Positions 8,970 through 18,270 are shown, counted from the stretch's first letter. The stretch: 64,000 bases of DNA from Mycolicibacterium duvalii (GCF_010726645.1 NZ_AP022563.1:5394001-5458000), one strand, 5' to 3'. Made by a program: numbers and translations. Notes: a model not told the origin generated them from the sequence alone.

Positions 8970-10076
8970 TCAGCGAACGGCCCTGAAGAACGTCACGACG
9001 TCCTCGACGAACAGGGCCGGCTGCTCGAACGCGGCGAAGTGTCCACCGCGGGGCATGGTGGTCCAGCGGGTGATGTTGGGGTAGTTGTTGTCGCACCAGT
9101 GCCGCGGCGCCCGCAGGATCTCGCGGGGGAACGCGGCCACGCCGGTGGGCAGGGTCACCGGTTCCCCGCCGCCGAAGCTGCCGAAGCTCTCCCAGTACAG
9201 CCGTCCCGAGGACGCGCCGCTGGCGGTCACCCAGTAGAGCATCACGTTGTCGAGCAACTCGTCCTTGGTCAACACGTTCTCCGGGTGCCCGTCGCAGTCG
9301 GTCCACGACCAGAACTTCTCGACGATCCAGGCCAGCTGGCCGACGGGGGAGTCGGTGAGCGCGTAACCCAGGGTCTGGGGCCGGGTCGACTGCTGTTTGG
9401 AATAGCCGGAATCCCAGCGCTGGTAGTAGGCCAGCCGTTCGAGCGCGGCTGCCTCGTCGGCGGTGGGTTCACCGAGGTCTTTGGGCGGCCGGCCCAGCGG
9501 CATGTTCGTGTGGATGGCCGCGCAGTGGCCCTGGTTCCGGCCGATCTGGGTGGTGACCGCCGCACCCCAGTCGCCGCCCTGCGCGCCGTAGCGCTGATAG
9601 CCCAGGCGCACCATCAGCTCGTCCCACGCGGCGGCGATCCGCTCGATTCCCCACCCCGTGGTGGTCGGCTTGCCGGAGAAGCCGTAGCCCGGCAGCGACG
9701 GGCACACCACGTCGAACCCGGCCTCGGTGAGTGGTGTGATCACCTTCTGGAACTCCACGACGGAGCCCGGCCAGCCGTGGGTGATCAAGAGCGGAAAGGC
9801 GTCGGGCTCGCTGGACCGCTGGTGGACGAAGTGGATATCCAGGCCGTCGATGTCGGTGGTGAACTGGTCGAACCGGTTGAGCGCTTCTTCTCTTGCCCGC
9901 CAGTCGTATTCGTCGGCCCAGTAGGCGGCGAGCTCACGGGTGTAGGCCAGCGGGATGCCCTGGCTCCAGTCGTCGACGCACTCGGCCTCGGGCCACCGGG
10001 TCCGCTTCAGCCGCTCCCGAAGATCGGCCAGGTCGGCGTCGGGCACGGCGATGCGGAACGGCTGGACGTGGGCCAT
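8970..10076 (-). CDS. Epoxide hydrolase (alpha/beta hydrolase with EHN domain)
   Basis: A ~368-residue microsomal-type epoxide hydrolase. The N-terminal EHN domain (FRIAVPDADLADLRERLKR) is followed by the alpha/beta hydrolase fold. The oxyanion-hole HGWPGS is near residue 105, the nucleophilic Asp is in GGDWGA near 165, and the catalytic His is in MPRGGHFAAFE near the end. It opens epoxides to diols by an ester intermediate. The start ATG at 10076 has AGGA six bases upstream; an ATG at 10091 would add five residues. It is convergent with the acyl-CoA synthetase and divergent from the small membrane protein at 10109. Confidence 0.9.
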   Translation of the reverse strand: MAHVQPFRIAVPDADLADLRERLKRTRWPEAECVDDWSQGIPLAYTRELAAYWADEYDWRAREEALNRFDQFTTDIDGLDIHFVHQRSSEPDAFPLLITHGWPGSVVEFQKVITPLTEAGFDVVCPSLPGYGFSGKPTTTGWGIERIAAAWDELMVRLGYQRYGAQGGDWGAAVTTQIGRNQGHCAAIHTNMPLGRPPKDLGEPTADEAAALERLAYYQRWDSGYSKQQSTRPQTLGYALTDSPVGQLAWIVEKFWSWTDCDGHPENVLTKDELLDNVMLYWVTASGASSGRLYWESFGSFGGGEPVTLPTGVAAFPREILRAPRHWCDNNYPNITRWTTMPRGGHFAAFEQPALFVEDVVTFFRAVR

Positions 10077-10108
10077 GCCACATCCTGGCATTTGGATAAT
10101 CGGTAGTC

Positions 10109-10555
10109 GTGTCCACCCCGACGCTCGTCCTGCTGGCCGTCACCACCCTGCTGTCCTGCGTAGCCCTGGGTGGCGCGATCTACGAAGCGGTCGTCGTCGA
10201 CCCGTACTGGCCGAAGCGGCCCGGCATCATCCAGCCCCGCAACGGCGGCATCGCGCGCAAGTGGTTCTGGTTCCCGGTGCAGACCGTGCTCGATGTGCTC
10301 TTGCTGATATCGCTGATCGTGGTGTGGTCCGACGACGACGCGCGGACAGCGCTGATCGTGGCCGTGGTTGCTCACCTGGTGGCGCGGGTCTGGGCGGTGA
10401 TCGAGCTCATCCCTGCTGCTCGGGAGTTCGAACGGGCCAATCCGGCACACGTCGACGAATCAGCTGCGGCGCGGTGGACCAGGCGCAGCTGGCTCCGAAT
10501 GCCGTTCGACGTGGTGACGTGTGTCGCGCTGTTGATTGCGTTGGCAATCAATTAA
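10109..10555 (+). CDS. Small membrane protein of unknown function, four predicted helices
   Basis: A 148-residue protein beginning with GTG. Hydrophobic segments lie near residues 4-27, 55-73, 80-98 and 132-147. The first loop has YEAVVVDPYWPKRPG, a motif seen in several small actinobacterial membrane proteins. I do not recognise a family with certainty and assign no function. It is convergent with accD3, 13 bases away. Confidence 0.7.
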   Translation: MSTPTLVLLAVTTLLSCVALGGAIYEAVVVDPYWPKRPGIIQPRNGGIARKWFWFPVQTVLDVLLLISLIVVWSDDDARTALIVAVVAHLVARVWAVIELIPAAREFERANPAHVDESAAARWTRRSWLRMPFDVVTCVALLIALAIN

Positions 10556-10568
10556 TTCGCGTTCGTGA

Positions 10569-12041
10569 TCACGGCAGCCCGATGCGGCGGTAGCGCTCCA
10601 GCCGAGCCGCAAGGCGCTCGTCGGCGGACAGCGACCGCAGCCCGGCGAGTTCGGCGGCGACCACCGCCGCGAGCCGCTCGGTGAATGCCCGCGGTTCGTC
10701 GGCGGCGTCGGTGTGCTCGGGTATCACCACGTCGACGATGCCGTTGCGTAACAGATCAACTGACCGGATCCCCTGCGCCGCAGCCAGTTCCGGTGCATGG
10801 TCGACGTCGCGGTAGACGATCGCACTGGCGCCTTCCGGGGGCAGCGGCGCCAGCCAGCCGTGCTGGGCGGCCAACACCCGGTCGGCGGGCACCATCGCCA
10901 GCGCCGGACCGCCGCTGCCCTGGCCGAGCAGCACCGACACCGTCGGGGTGTCCAGGGTGACCAGGTCGGCCAGGCAGTGGGCGATCTCGCCGGCCAGCCC
11001 GCCCTCCTCGGCCTCGACCGACAGGGCCGGTCCAGCGGTGTCGATCACCGACACCAGCGGCAGGTGCAGGCTGGCCGCCAGCGCCATGCCCCGCCGGGCC
11101 TCCCGCAGCGCCGCCGGGCCGACCAGCCCGCCCACCACGCGTTGCTGGCCGAGCACCACGGCCGGCTGGCCGCCGAAGCGGGCCAGCGCCAGCAGCATGG
11201 TCGCCGCCTCGCCCTGTCCGGTGCCCGACAGCAGCACCCGCTCGGTGGAGCCGTACCGCAGCAGATAGCCCACCCCTGGACGGTCGGGGCGCCGTGACGT
11301 CTCCACCGACTCCCACGCGTCGACCTGGGGCAGCGACTCGAAGACCGGGGTCGACGGCGCCGGGCCGGGCGCGTCCCACACCACCTTGAGGGCACGGTCG
11401 AGCGTGGCGCGCAGCAGCTCGAGCGGCACCACGGCGTCGATCACCCCGCGGCGCTGCAGGTTCTCCGCGGTCTGGACACCGGACGGGAACGGTTCGCCAT
11501 AGAGGTGCTCGTAGACCCGCGGCCCCAGGAAGCCGATGAGCGCGCCGGGCTCGGCCGCGGTGACGTGCCCCAGCGACCCCCATGACGCGAACACCCCGCC
11601 GGTGGTCGGATGGCGCAGGTACACCAGGTAGGGCAGATGGGCGCGCTTGTGCAGTTCCACCGCGGCGGCGATCTTGACCATCTGCAGGAACGCGACGGTG
11701 CCCTCCTGCATCCGGGTGCCACCCGAACTCGGCGACGCCAGCAGCGGCAGCCGTTCGGCGGTGGCCCGCTGCACCGCGGCGATGATGCGCTCGGCCGCGG
11801 CCACCCCGATGGATCCGGCCAGGAACTCGAACTCGCAGACCACCAGCGCCACCCGGCGGCCGAAGACGCGGCCCTCACCGGTGATGACGGACTCGTCGAG
11901 GCCGGTCGCGGCGGTCGCGTCGGCCAGTTCGCGCCGGTAGGAGTCGGTCGACGCGACGGCCAGCGGGGGATCGTCCCAGGACAGAAACGACCCCTCGTCC
12001 AGGACGGCGTCACGCAGCGCCAGGGCGCGGATCCGGCTCAC
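10569..12041 (-). CDS. accD3: Acyl-CoA carboxylase carboxyltransferase AccD3
   Basis: A 490-residue carboxyltransferase carrying both crotonase-like halves: the N-half has SPSSGGTRMQEGTVAFLQM and the C-half LVSVIDTAGPALSVEAEEGG and LLGQGSGGPALAM. This matches AccD3 of M. tuberculosis (Rv0904c, about the same length), and its position between prrA and divergent echA6 is conserved. AccD proteins pair with biotinylated AccA subunits to carboxylate acyl-CoAs; the partner and substrate of AccD3 are less clear than for AccD4-6. The start is GTG at 12041 with no Shine-Dalgarno. A TAGCCT -10 element six bases upstream suggests a leaderless mRNA. Confidence 0.92.
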   Translation of the reverse strand: MSRIRALALRDAVLDEGSFLSWDDPPLAVASTDSYRRELADATAATGLDESVITGEGRVFGRRVALVVCEFEFLAGSIGVAAAERIIAAVQRATAERLPLLASPSSGGTRMQEGTVAFLQMVKIAAAVELHKRAHLPYLVYLRHPTTGGVFASWGSLGHVTAAEPGALIGFLGPRVYEHLYGEPFPSGVQTAENLQRRGVIDAVVPLELLRATLDRALKVVWDAPGPAPSTPVFESLPQVDAWESVETSRRPDRPGVGYLLRYGSTERVLLSGTGQGEAATMLLALARFGGQPAVVLGQQRVVGGLVGPAALREARRGMALAASLHLPLVSVIDTAGPALSVEAEEGGLAGEIAHCLADLVTLDTPTVSVLLGQGSGGPALAMVPADRVLAAQHGWLAPLPPEGASAIVYRDVDHAPELAAAQGIRSVDLLRNGIVDVVIPEHTDAADEPRAFTERLAAVVAAELAGLRSLSADERLAARLERYRRIGLP

Positions 12042-12047
12042 AGGAGA

Positions 12048-12060
12048 AGGCTAATAGGGT
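12048..12060. promoter_or_regulatory. Overlapping divergent -10 elements for accD3 and echA6
   Basis: Only 25 bases separate the accD3 GTG and the echA6 ATG. TAGCCT (minus strand, 12053-12048) ends six bases before the accD3 GTG. TAGGGT (plus strand, 12055-12060) ends six bases before the echA6 ATG. Both fit TANNNT with leaderless spacing. Each -35 region would then lie inside the opposite gene. This is motif-based inference. Confidence 0.5.
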
Positions 12061-12066
12061 GGGGTG

Positions 12067-12801
12067 ATGATCGGAGTGACCCGGGACGGCCACGTGCTGA
12101 CGCTCGAACTGCAACGTCCGGAGCGGCGCAACGCGCTCAACGCCGAACTCGTCGACGGCCTGCGCGAGGCCATCGAGCACGCCGCGGCCGAGGACGTCCG
12201 GGCGATCGTGATCACCGGAGCGGGGCATGTGTTCAGTTCGGGGGCGGATCTGTCCGGCGGGCAGGGTGTCGCCGACGAGTTACCCGACAAGGCCCGGGCG
12301 CTGAACCTGGCCATCGACTCCGCACCGCTGCCCGTGATCGGCGCCGTCAACGGCCCGGCCATCGGGGCCGGGGTCATCCTGTCGATGATCTGCGACCTGC
12401 GGGTGGTGGCCCCGGAGGCCTACTTCCAGTTCCCGGTCGCCAAATACGGCATCGCGCTGGACAATTGGAGTATCCGCCGGCTGACGTCGCTGGTGGGGGC
12501 CGGCCGCGCGCGGGGCATGCTGCTGGCCGCCGAACGCCTCACCGCCGACGTCGCGTTGCAGACCGGGATGGCCAACCGGATCGGCACCCTGGCCGACGCG
12601 CAGGCGTGGGCCCAGGAGATCGCGGGCTACGCACCGCTGGCACTGCAGCACGCCAAACGGGTACTCAACGACGACGGCGCCTACGAGGACCCGCGGCCGG
12701 TGCACCAGGAACTGTTCGACCGGGCGTGGGCCAGCCAGGACATCATCGAGGCCCAGGTGGCCCGGATCGAGAAACGCCCACCGAGGTTCCAGGGAGCGTG
12801 A
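12067..12801 (+). CDS. echA6: EchA6, enoyl-CoA hydratase-like acyl-CoA carrier for mycolic acid synthesis
   Basis: A 244-residue crotonase-fold protein closely matching M. tuberculosis EchA6 (Rv0905): MIGVT at the start, INGPAIGAG-like NGPAIGAGVILSM, QFPVAKYGIALDNWSIRRL, and the C-terminal EAQVARIEKRPPRFQGA. EchA6 is reported to lack normal hydratase activity and to deliver long acyl-CoAs to FAS-II; it is the target of tetrahydropyrazopyrimidine inhibitors (literature). The ATG at 12067 fits a leaderless transcript from TAGGGT; an in-frame GTG at 12064 is less likely. The stop overlaps the next start (TGATG), so the two are co-translated. Confidence 0.95.
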   Translation: MIGVTRDGHVLTLELQRPERRNALNAELVDGLREAIEHAAAEDVRAIVITGAGHVFSSGADLSGGQGVADELPDKARALNLAIDSAPLPVIGAVNGPAIGAGVILSMICDLRVVAPEAYFQFPVAKYGIALDNWSIRRLTSLVGAGRARGMLLAAERLTADVALQTGMANRIGTLADAQAWAQEIAGYAPLALQHAKRVLNDDGAYEDPRPVHQELFDRAWASQDIIEAQVARIEKRPPRFQGA

Positions 12802-13916
12802 TGGATCTACACACCGCAGTGCGGTACGGGTTCGGCACGGCCTCGGTGCTCGCCGGCGGGTGGGTGCTGCGGGCGCTGCAGGGCACGCCGGCGTCGCTGG
12901 GCGCCACCCCGGCCGAGATCGCTCCGGTGGCGCGGCGCTCACCGCACTACCGCGACGGCAAGTTCACCAACCTGGAACCGCCGTCGGGTCTGACGATGGA
13001 CCGCGAGGTGCAGCGCATGTTGCTGCGCGACCTCGCCAACGCCGGCTCCGTCGGTAAGCCGCCCGGGCCGATTCCGCTGGTCAATCCATCTACGACGGAG
13101 TCCGAGATAGACGGCATCGCGGCCAGCTGGTATGGACACTCCAGCGTGTTGATCGACGTGGACGGTTACCGCGTGCTGGCCGACCCGGTGTGGAGCCGGC
13201 GCTGCTCGCCGTCGCGCACGGTGGGTCCGCAGCGTCTGCATGAGGTGCCGGTGCTGCTCGAGGCCCTGCCGGCCCTCGACGCGATCCTGATCAGCCACGA
13301 CCATTACGACCACCTCGACATCGACACCATCGTCGCGCTGGCCAGAACCCAGCGGGCGCCGTTCGTGGTGCCGCTGGGCATCGGGGTCCACCTGCGCAAA
13401 TGGGGGATTCCGCAAGCCCGGATCGTCGAGCTCGACTGGCATGAGTCGCACCGCATCGATGACCTCACCCTGGTCTGCACGCCGGCCCGGCACTTCTCCG
13501 GGCGGTTGTTCAGCCGCGACACCACGCTGTGGGCGTCGTGGGTGGTCACCGGCCCCCGGCACCGCGCCTACTTCGGCGGCGACACCGGGTACACCAAGAG
13601 CTTCGCCGAGATCGGGGGCGAACACGGGCCGTTCGACCTGACGCTGCTGCCGATCGGTGCCTACCACCCGGCCTTCGCCGACATTCATATGAACCCGGAA
13701 GAGGCGGTCCGCGCTCACCTCGACCTGACCGACCGGGACACCGGCCTGATGGTGCCGATCCACTGGGCCACGTTCCGGCTCTCCCCGCACCCGTGGGCTG
13801 AGCCCGCCGAACGACTGGTCGCCGCTGCGGACGACGAGAAAGTCCGCATCGCGGTCCCGATGCCCGGCGCGCGCGTGGATCCGCAGTCGACTTTCGACCC
13901 GTGGTGGCGCTTCTAG
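12801..13916 (+). CDS. Metallo-beta-lactamase-fold hydrolase (Rv0906 orthologue, NAPE-PLD-like)
   Basis: A 371-residue metal-dependent hydrolase. The N-terminal ~25 residues are hydrophobic and may anchor it. The metal motif HDHYDHLD lies near residue 168, with further ligands in CTPARHFSGR, YFGGDTGY and VPIHWATF. This set is typical of the N-acyl-phosphatidylethanolamine phospholipase D-like branch and of UlaG-type proteins, so the substrate may be a phospholipid (inference). It overlaps echA6 by one base, and the gene order matches M. tuberculosis Rv0905-Rv0906-Rv0907. Confidence 0.88.
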   Translation: MDLHTAVRYGFGTASVLAGGWVLRALQGTPASLGATPAEIAPVARRSPHYRDGKFTNLEPPSGLTMDREVQRMLLRDLANAGSVGKPPGPIPLVNPSTTESEIDGIAASWYGHSSVLIDVDGYRVLADPVWSRRCSPSRTVGPQRLHEVPVLLEALPALDAILISHDHYDHLDIDTIVALARTQRAPFVVPLGIGVHLRKWGIPQARIVELDWHESHRIDDLTLVCTPARHFSGRLFSRDTTLWASWVVTGPRHRAYFGGDTGYTKSFAEIGGEHGPFDLTLLPIGAYHPAFADIHMNPEEAVRAHLDLTDRDTGLMVPIHWATFRLSPHPWAEPAERLVAAADDEKVRIAVPMPGARVDPQSTFDPWWRF

Positions 13917-13944
13917 ACGGCCGCGACGCGCTACGGTGCTGAGC

Positions 13945-15558
13945 ATGACGCCCCCGGCCCGGCTGGCCACGCTCGCCCTGCTGGTCGCGCTGCTCGCCGG
14001 TTGCAGCACCGACAGCGCTGACCCGGTCGAATCCGCCGGCCCCACCACCAGCACGACTGCATCGGCGGCGCCGACCTCGCAGCTGCCGCCACCGCTGGTG
14101 CCGGCGATGCCGCTGCCGGAGAACGCGGTCGCCGACGCCGTGTCCCGTCTCGACGGCATGGTCGACGAGCTGATGACGAAGTCGGGTCTGCCCGGGATGG
14201 CGGTCGCCGTCGTGCACAACGGAGAAACCGTCTACAGCAAGGGGTTCGGCGTCAAGAACACCCAACTGGGTGACGAACCGGGCAACCGGGTCGACGCCGA
14301 CACGGTGTTCCAGCTGGCGTCGCTGTCCAAACCGCTGGGCGCCACCGTGGTGGCCCACCAGGTGGGTGAAGGCGTGATCGGCTGGGACACCCCGCTGGTC
14401 GAGCACCTGCCGTGGTTTGCGCTGGCCGACCGCGCGGTCACCGAGATGGTGACCGTCGGCGACATGTACGCCCACCGGTCCGGGCTTCCCGACCACGCCG
14501 GCGACCTGCTCGAAGATCTCGGTTACGACCGGCGGCTGGTGCTGGAGAAGCTGCGGGAGTACCCGCTCGACCCGTTCCGCACGTCCTACGCGTACACCAA
14601 CTTCGGGCTGACCGCCGGGGCCGAGGCCGTCGCGGCCGCCGCCGGCCGCCCGTGGGAGGACCTCAGTCAGCGGGTGTTGTACGAGCCGCTGGGGATGTCC
14701 TCGACCAGTTCGCGGTTCGACGACTTCGTAATCAGGCCCAATCGGGCTGTGGGACACCTGCACATCGACGGCCAGTACCGGCCCGACTATGTGCGCGACC
14801 CGCAGGCCGAAGCTCCCGCAGGTGGGGTGAGCAGCTCGGCCAACGATCTTTCGCGCTGGCTGACGATGATGCTGGCCGACGGCACTTTCCGGGGCCAACA
14901 GATAGTCGACCCGGACGCACTGAATCCGGCGCTCACCCCGCAGAGCGTGTCCGATCGCGCGTCCGATCCGGCCGCACGCTCGGGGTTCTACGGCTACGGG
15001 TTCAACGTGGGCACGACGGCAGCGGGCCGCCAGCAGCTCAGCCACTCGGGGGCGTTCGAACTCGGTGCGGGAGCGAACTTCCTGATGCTGCCGTCTGCCG
15101 ACGTCGCCATCGTGGCACTGACCAACGCCACCCCGTCGGGTGTGCCGGAGACGCTCACCGCGCAGTTCGCCGACCTGGTGCAGTTCGGCGAGATCCGCGA
15201 AGACTGGTGGGAGCTCTACCACGGCGTATTCGAGTCCATGGAGAAGCCGGTGGGTTCGCTTGTCGGTGCCCGGCCGCCGGCCCAGCCCGCCCCGCCCGCA
15301 CCGCTGGCCGACTACGTGGGCCAGTACAGCAACACGTTCTGGGGTCCCGCCCGCGTGCGCGAGACCGACCAGGGCTTGGAACTGGCGCTCGGGCCGAAGT
15401 TCGTTGTCCCGCTGAAGCACTGGGACGGTGACGTGTTCACGTTCTCATTCGTCAGCGAGAACGCGCCGCCGGGCAGCGTGTCCAAGGCGACCTTCGACGG
15501 CGACTGGCTGACCCTCGAATACTTCGACCAGGACGGCAAAGGAACGTTCACGCGATGA
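13945..15558 (+). CDS. Beta-lactamase-family serine hydrolase lipoprotein (Rv0907 orthologue)
   Basis: A ~537-residue secreted lipoprotein. The signal peptide ends in the lipobox LLAGC (Cys about residue 20), followed by a Ser/Thr/Pro-rich linker. The class C beta-lactamase/DD-peptidase fold has the nucleophile motif SLSK near residue 129, the tyrosine motif YAYTNFG near 215, and SHSGAFELGAGANF corresponding to the third motif. The last ~100 residues resemble the C-terminal domain (DUF3471-like) of such esterases. A GTG at 13936 would add three residues; the ATG at 13945 suits the signal peptide. Its stop overlaps the ctpE start as ATGA. Confidence 0.9.
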   Translation: MTPPARLATLALLVALLAGCSTDSADPVESAGPTTSTTASAAPTSQLPPPLVPAMPLPENAVADAVSRLDGMVDELMTKSGLPGMAVAVVHNGETVYSKGFGVKNTQLGDEPGNRVDADTVFQLASLSKPLGATVVAHQVGEGVIGWDTPLVEHLPWFALADRAVTEMVTVGDMYAHRSGLPDHAGDLLEDLGYDRRLVLEKLREYPLDPFRTSYAYTNFGLTAGAEAVAAAAGRPWEDLSQRVLYEPLGMSSTSSRFDDFVIRPNRAVGHLHIDGQYRPDYVRDPQAEAPAGGVSSSANDLSRWLTMMLADGTFRGQQIVDPDALNPALTPQSVSDRASDPAARSGFYGYGFNVGTTAAGRQQLSHSGAFELGAGANFLMLPSADVAIVALTNATPSGVPETLTAQFADLVQFGEIREDWWELYHGVFESMEKPVGSLVGARPPAQPAPPAPLADYVGQYSNTFWGPARVRETDQGLELALGPKFVVPLKHWDGDVFTFSFVSENAPPGSVSKATFDGDWLTLEYFDQDGKGTFTR

Positions 15559-17957
15559 GTACCTCGCTCGTCGTCGGCCTGTCCGACGCCGAGGTCGCCG
15601 AGCGCGTCGCGGCCGGTCAGACCAACGACGTTCCCACCCGCGCCGCCCGCAGCGTCTCCGAGATCGTCCGCGGCAACGTCTTGACCCGCATCAACGCGAT
15701 CCTCGGCGTGCTGTTCGTGATCGTGTTGGCCACCGGGTCGCTCATCAACGGCGCGTTCGGTCTGCTCATCATCGCCAACAGCGCGATCGGCATCATCCAG
15801 GAGCTGCGGGCCAAGAACACCCTCGACAAGCTGGCCATCGTCGGGCAGGCCAAACCGTTGGTGCGCCGACTCACCTCCTCCGGGCCCGAAACACGCCGGG
15901 TCCTGCCCAGCGAGGTGGTGCTCGACGACATCATCGAGCTCGGCCCCGGCGACCAGATCGTCGTCGACGGTGAGGTCATCGAGGAGGCCAACCTCGAGGT
16001 CGACGAATCCCTGCTCACCGGGGAGGCCGACCCGATCGCCAAGGACGCGGGTGAGGCGGTGATGTCGGGCAGTTTCGTGGTGGCCGGCAGCGGCGCCTAT
16101 CGGGCGACGAAGGTCGGCCGCGAGGCGTACGCGGCCAGACTCGCCGAAGAGGCCAGCAAGTTCACGCTGGTCAAATCCGAGCTGCGCAGCGGCATCAACA
16201 AGATCCTGCAGTTCATCACCTATCTGCTGGTGCCCGCCGGGCTCCTGATCATCTACACCCAGTTGTTCACCACCGACGCCGGGTGGCGTCAGTCGGTGCT
16301 GCGGATGGTGGGCGCGCTGGTCCCGATGGTGCCCGAAGGGCTCGTGCTGATGACGTCGATCGCGTTCGCGGTCGGGGTGATTCGGCTCGGGCGTCGCCAG
16401 TGTCTGGTCAACGAATTACCGGCCATCGAGGGGTTGGCTCGCGTCGACGTCGTCTGCGCGGACAAGACGGGAACGCTCACCGAGAACGGCATGCGGCTGT
16501 GCGACCTGCGCGTCGCCGACGACGACCATGGCCCCGACGTCGTCGCGGTGCTGGCACAGCTGGCCGCCGACGATCCCCGTCCCAACGCCAGCATGGCGGC
16601 GATCGCCGAGGCGTACCCGACACCGCCCGGCTGGGCCTGCACCGCCACCGCGCCGTTCAAGTCCGCCACCAAGTGGAGCGGCGCGTCCTACGAGATGCAC
16701 GGCAACTGGGTGATCGGCGCGCCCGACGTGCTGCTGGATCCGGCGTCGCCGATGGCCGCCACCGCGGAACAGATCGGCGCCGATGGGTTGCGGGTGCTGC
16801 TGCTCGGGTCCAGCGACCTGCGCGTCGACCATCCGGACGCGCCCGGGACCGTCACGGGCGAGGCGTTGGTGGTACTGGAGCAGCGCATCCGCCCCGATGC
16901 TCGTGACACGCTCGATTATTTTGCCGCGCAGAACGTCTCGATCAAGGTCATTTCCGGGGACAACGCGGTGTCCGTCGGCGCGGTGGCCAACTCGCTGGGG
17001 CTGCGGGGCGACACCATGGACGCGCGCAAGCTGCCCGAGCAGCCTGACGCGTTGGCCGACACCCTGGAGCAGACCACCACCTTCGGGCGGGTGCGGCCGG
17101 ACCAGAAGCGGGCGATGGTGCACGCGCTGCAGTCGCGCGGGCACACCGTGGCGATGACCGGAGACGGCGTCAACGACGTGCTCGCCCTCAAGGACGCCGA
17201 CATCGGCGTCGCGATGGGCTCGGGGAGCTCGGCGTCGCGCGCGGTCGCGCAGATCGTGCTGCTGGACAACAAGTTCGCGACCCTGCCCTATGTGGTCGGC
17301 GAGGGCCGCCGGGTGATCGGCAACATCGAGCGCGTCTCCAATCTGTTCCTGACCAAGACGGTGTACTCGGTGCTCCTGGCGGTGCTGGTCGGGCTGGCCG
17401 GGTTGGCATCCAAGTTGTTCGGCACCGATCCGCTGCTGTTTCCGTTCCAGCCCATCCACGTCACCATCGCGGCGTGGTTCACCATCGGAATCCCCGCGTT
17501 CATTCTGTCGCTGGCGCCCAACAACGAGCGGGCCAAACCCGGGTTCGTCCGCCGGGTGATGACCGCGGCGCTGCCGTCCGGCGTGGTGGTGGGCACTGCG
17601 ACGTTCACCTCCTACCTGCTGGCCTATCAGGGCCGCGGGGCGTCGGAAACCGAACAGACCCAGGCGTCGACCGCCGCGCTGATCACGCTGCTGGTGTCGG
17701 CCCTGTGGGTGCTGGCCTGCGTGGCCCGCCCCTACGAGTGGTGGCGGGTCACGTTGGTGGTGGTGTCGGCGGCGGCCTACCTGGTGATCTTCTCGATCCC
17801 ACAGGCGCGCGAGCTGTTCCTGCTCGACGCCTCGAACGTGCAGTTCACGTCGATGGCGCTGGGTGTCGGACTGGCCGGAGCGCTGGCCATCGAGGTGATC
17901 TGGTGGGCGCAGGGAGCGATGTTGGGAGAACGGCGACAGCTGTGGCGTGGCCGGTAG
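15555..17957 (+). CDS. ctpE: P-type cation-transporting ATPase CtpE
   Basis: An 800-residue P-type ATPase. The actuator motif is LLTGEADP (TGE, near residue 153), the phosphorylated Asp is in CADKTGTLTENG (near 303), and the hinge is MTGDGVNDVLALKDADIGV (near 533). The membrane helix before the phosphorylation site carries VPMVPEGL. About ten helices are predicted, four of them at the C-terminal end. It is orthologous to M. tuberculosis CtpE (Rv0908), reported as a calcium-uptake ATPase needed for surface integrity. It overlaps the upstream lipoprotein gene by four bases, suggesting joint translation. Confidence 0.95.
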   Translation: MSTSLVVGLSDAEVAERVAAGQTNDVPTRAARSVSEIVRGNVLTRINAILGVLFVIVLATGSLINGAFGLLIIANSAIGIIQELRAKNTLDKLAIVGQAKPLVRRLTSSGPETRRVLPSEVVLDDIIELGPGDQIVVDGEVIEEANLEVDESLLTGEADPIAKDAGEAVMSGSFVVAGSGAYRATKVGREAYAARLAEEASKFTLVKSELRSGINKILQFITYLLVPAGLLIIYTQLFTTDAGWRQSVLRMVGALVPMVPEGLVLMTSIAFAVGVIRLGRRQCLVNELPAIEGLARVDVVCADKTGTLTENGMRLCDLRVADDDHGPDVVAVLAQLAADDPRPNASMAAIAEAYPTPPGWACTATAPFKSATKWSGASYEMHGNWVIGAPDVLLDPASPMAATAEQIGADGLRVLLLGSSDLRVDHPDAPGTVTGEALVVLEQRIRPDARDTLDYFAAQNVSIKVISGDNAVSVGAVANSLGLRGDTMDARKLPEQPDALADTLEQTTTFGRVRPDQKRAMVHALQSRGHTVAMTGDGVNDVLALKDADIGVAMGSGSSASRAVAQIVLLDNKFATLPYVVGEGRRVIGNIERVSNLFLTKTVYSVLLAVLVGLAGLASKLFGTDPLLFPFQPIHVTIAAWFTIGIPAFILSLAPNNERAKPGFVRRVMTAALPSGVVVGTATFTSYLLAYQGRGASETEQTQASTAALITLLVSALWVLACVARPYEWWRVTLVVVSAAAYLVIFSIPQARELFLLDASNVQFTSMALGVGLAGALAIEVIWWAQGAMLGERRQLWRGR

Positions 17958-17967
17958 GCTGGGGACC

Positions 17968-18270
17968 ATGTCGTTTCTGGACAAAGTGAAGAACTGGGTG
18001 TCGAAGAATCCCGACAAAGCCGGCAGTGCGATCGACAAGGCCGGCGACTTCTTCGACCAGAAGACCCAGGGTAAGTACGCGCAGCACGTCGACAAGGCGC
18101 AGGACGCCGCACGCAACTACGTGACCAAGAACAACCCCGCCCAGCCGGGGACGGCGCAACAGCCACTGGCCGGCGATGCCGGTCAGCCGCAGCAGCCTCC
18201 CACCGCCCCGCCGCAGCAGCCTCCCACCGCGCCGCCGCAGCAGCCTCCCACCGCCCCGCCCAGTTCCTAG
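17968..18270 (+). CDS. Antitoxin-like protein (Rv0909 orthologue) with Pro-rich tail
   Basis: A 100-residue hydrophilic protein. The first ~50 residues (MSFLDKVKNWVSKNPDKAGS, then IDKAGDFFDQKTQGKYAQHV) match the MT0933/Rv0909-type antitoxin family. The M. tuberculosis protein is only about 59 residues. Here a tail carries three copies of QQPPTAPP encoded by a 24-base tandem repeat. It lies 5 bases upstream of the Rv0910-type toxin gene. The proposed role is to neutralise that toxin, as reported for M. tuberculosis; the tail's role is unknown. Confidence 0.85.
   Translation: MSFLDKVKNWVSKNPDKAGSAIDKAGDFFDQKTQGKYAQHVDKAQDAARNYVTKNNPAQPGTAQQPLAGDAGQPQQPPTAPPQQPPTAPPQQPPTAPPSS
18190..18261 (+). 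repeat. Three 24-base tandem repeats encoding QQPPTAPP
   Basis: Three consecutive 24-base units occupy 18190-18213, 18214-18237 and 18238-18261. They differ only at one or two positions. They extend the C-terminus of the antitoxin-like gene in frame, and copy number may vary between strains. Confidence 0.9.

Noticed and set aside
11610..12800. A long plus-strand frame that would extend the metallo-hydrolase gene upstream to 11610
   Set aside because: The extension runs antisense through accD3 and out of frame through echA6; the real start at 12801 is set by the TGATG overlap.
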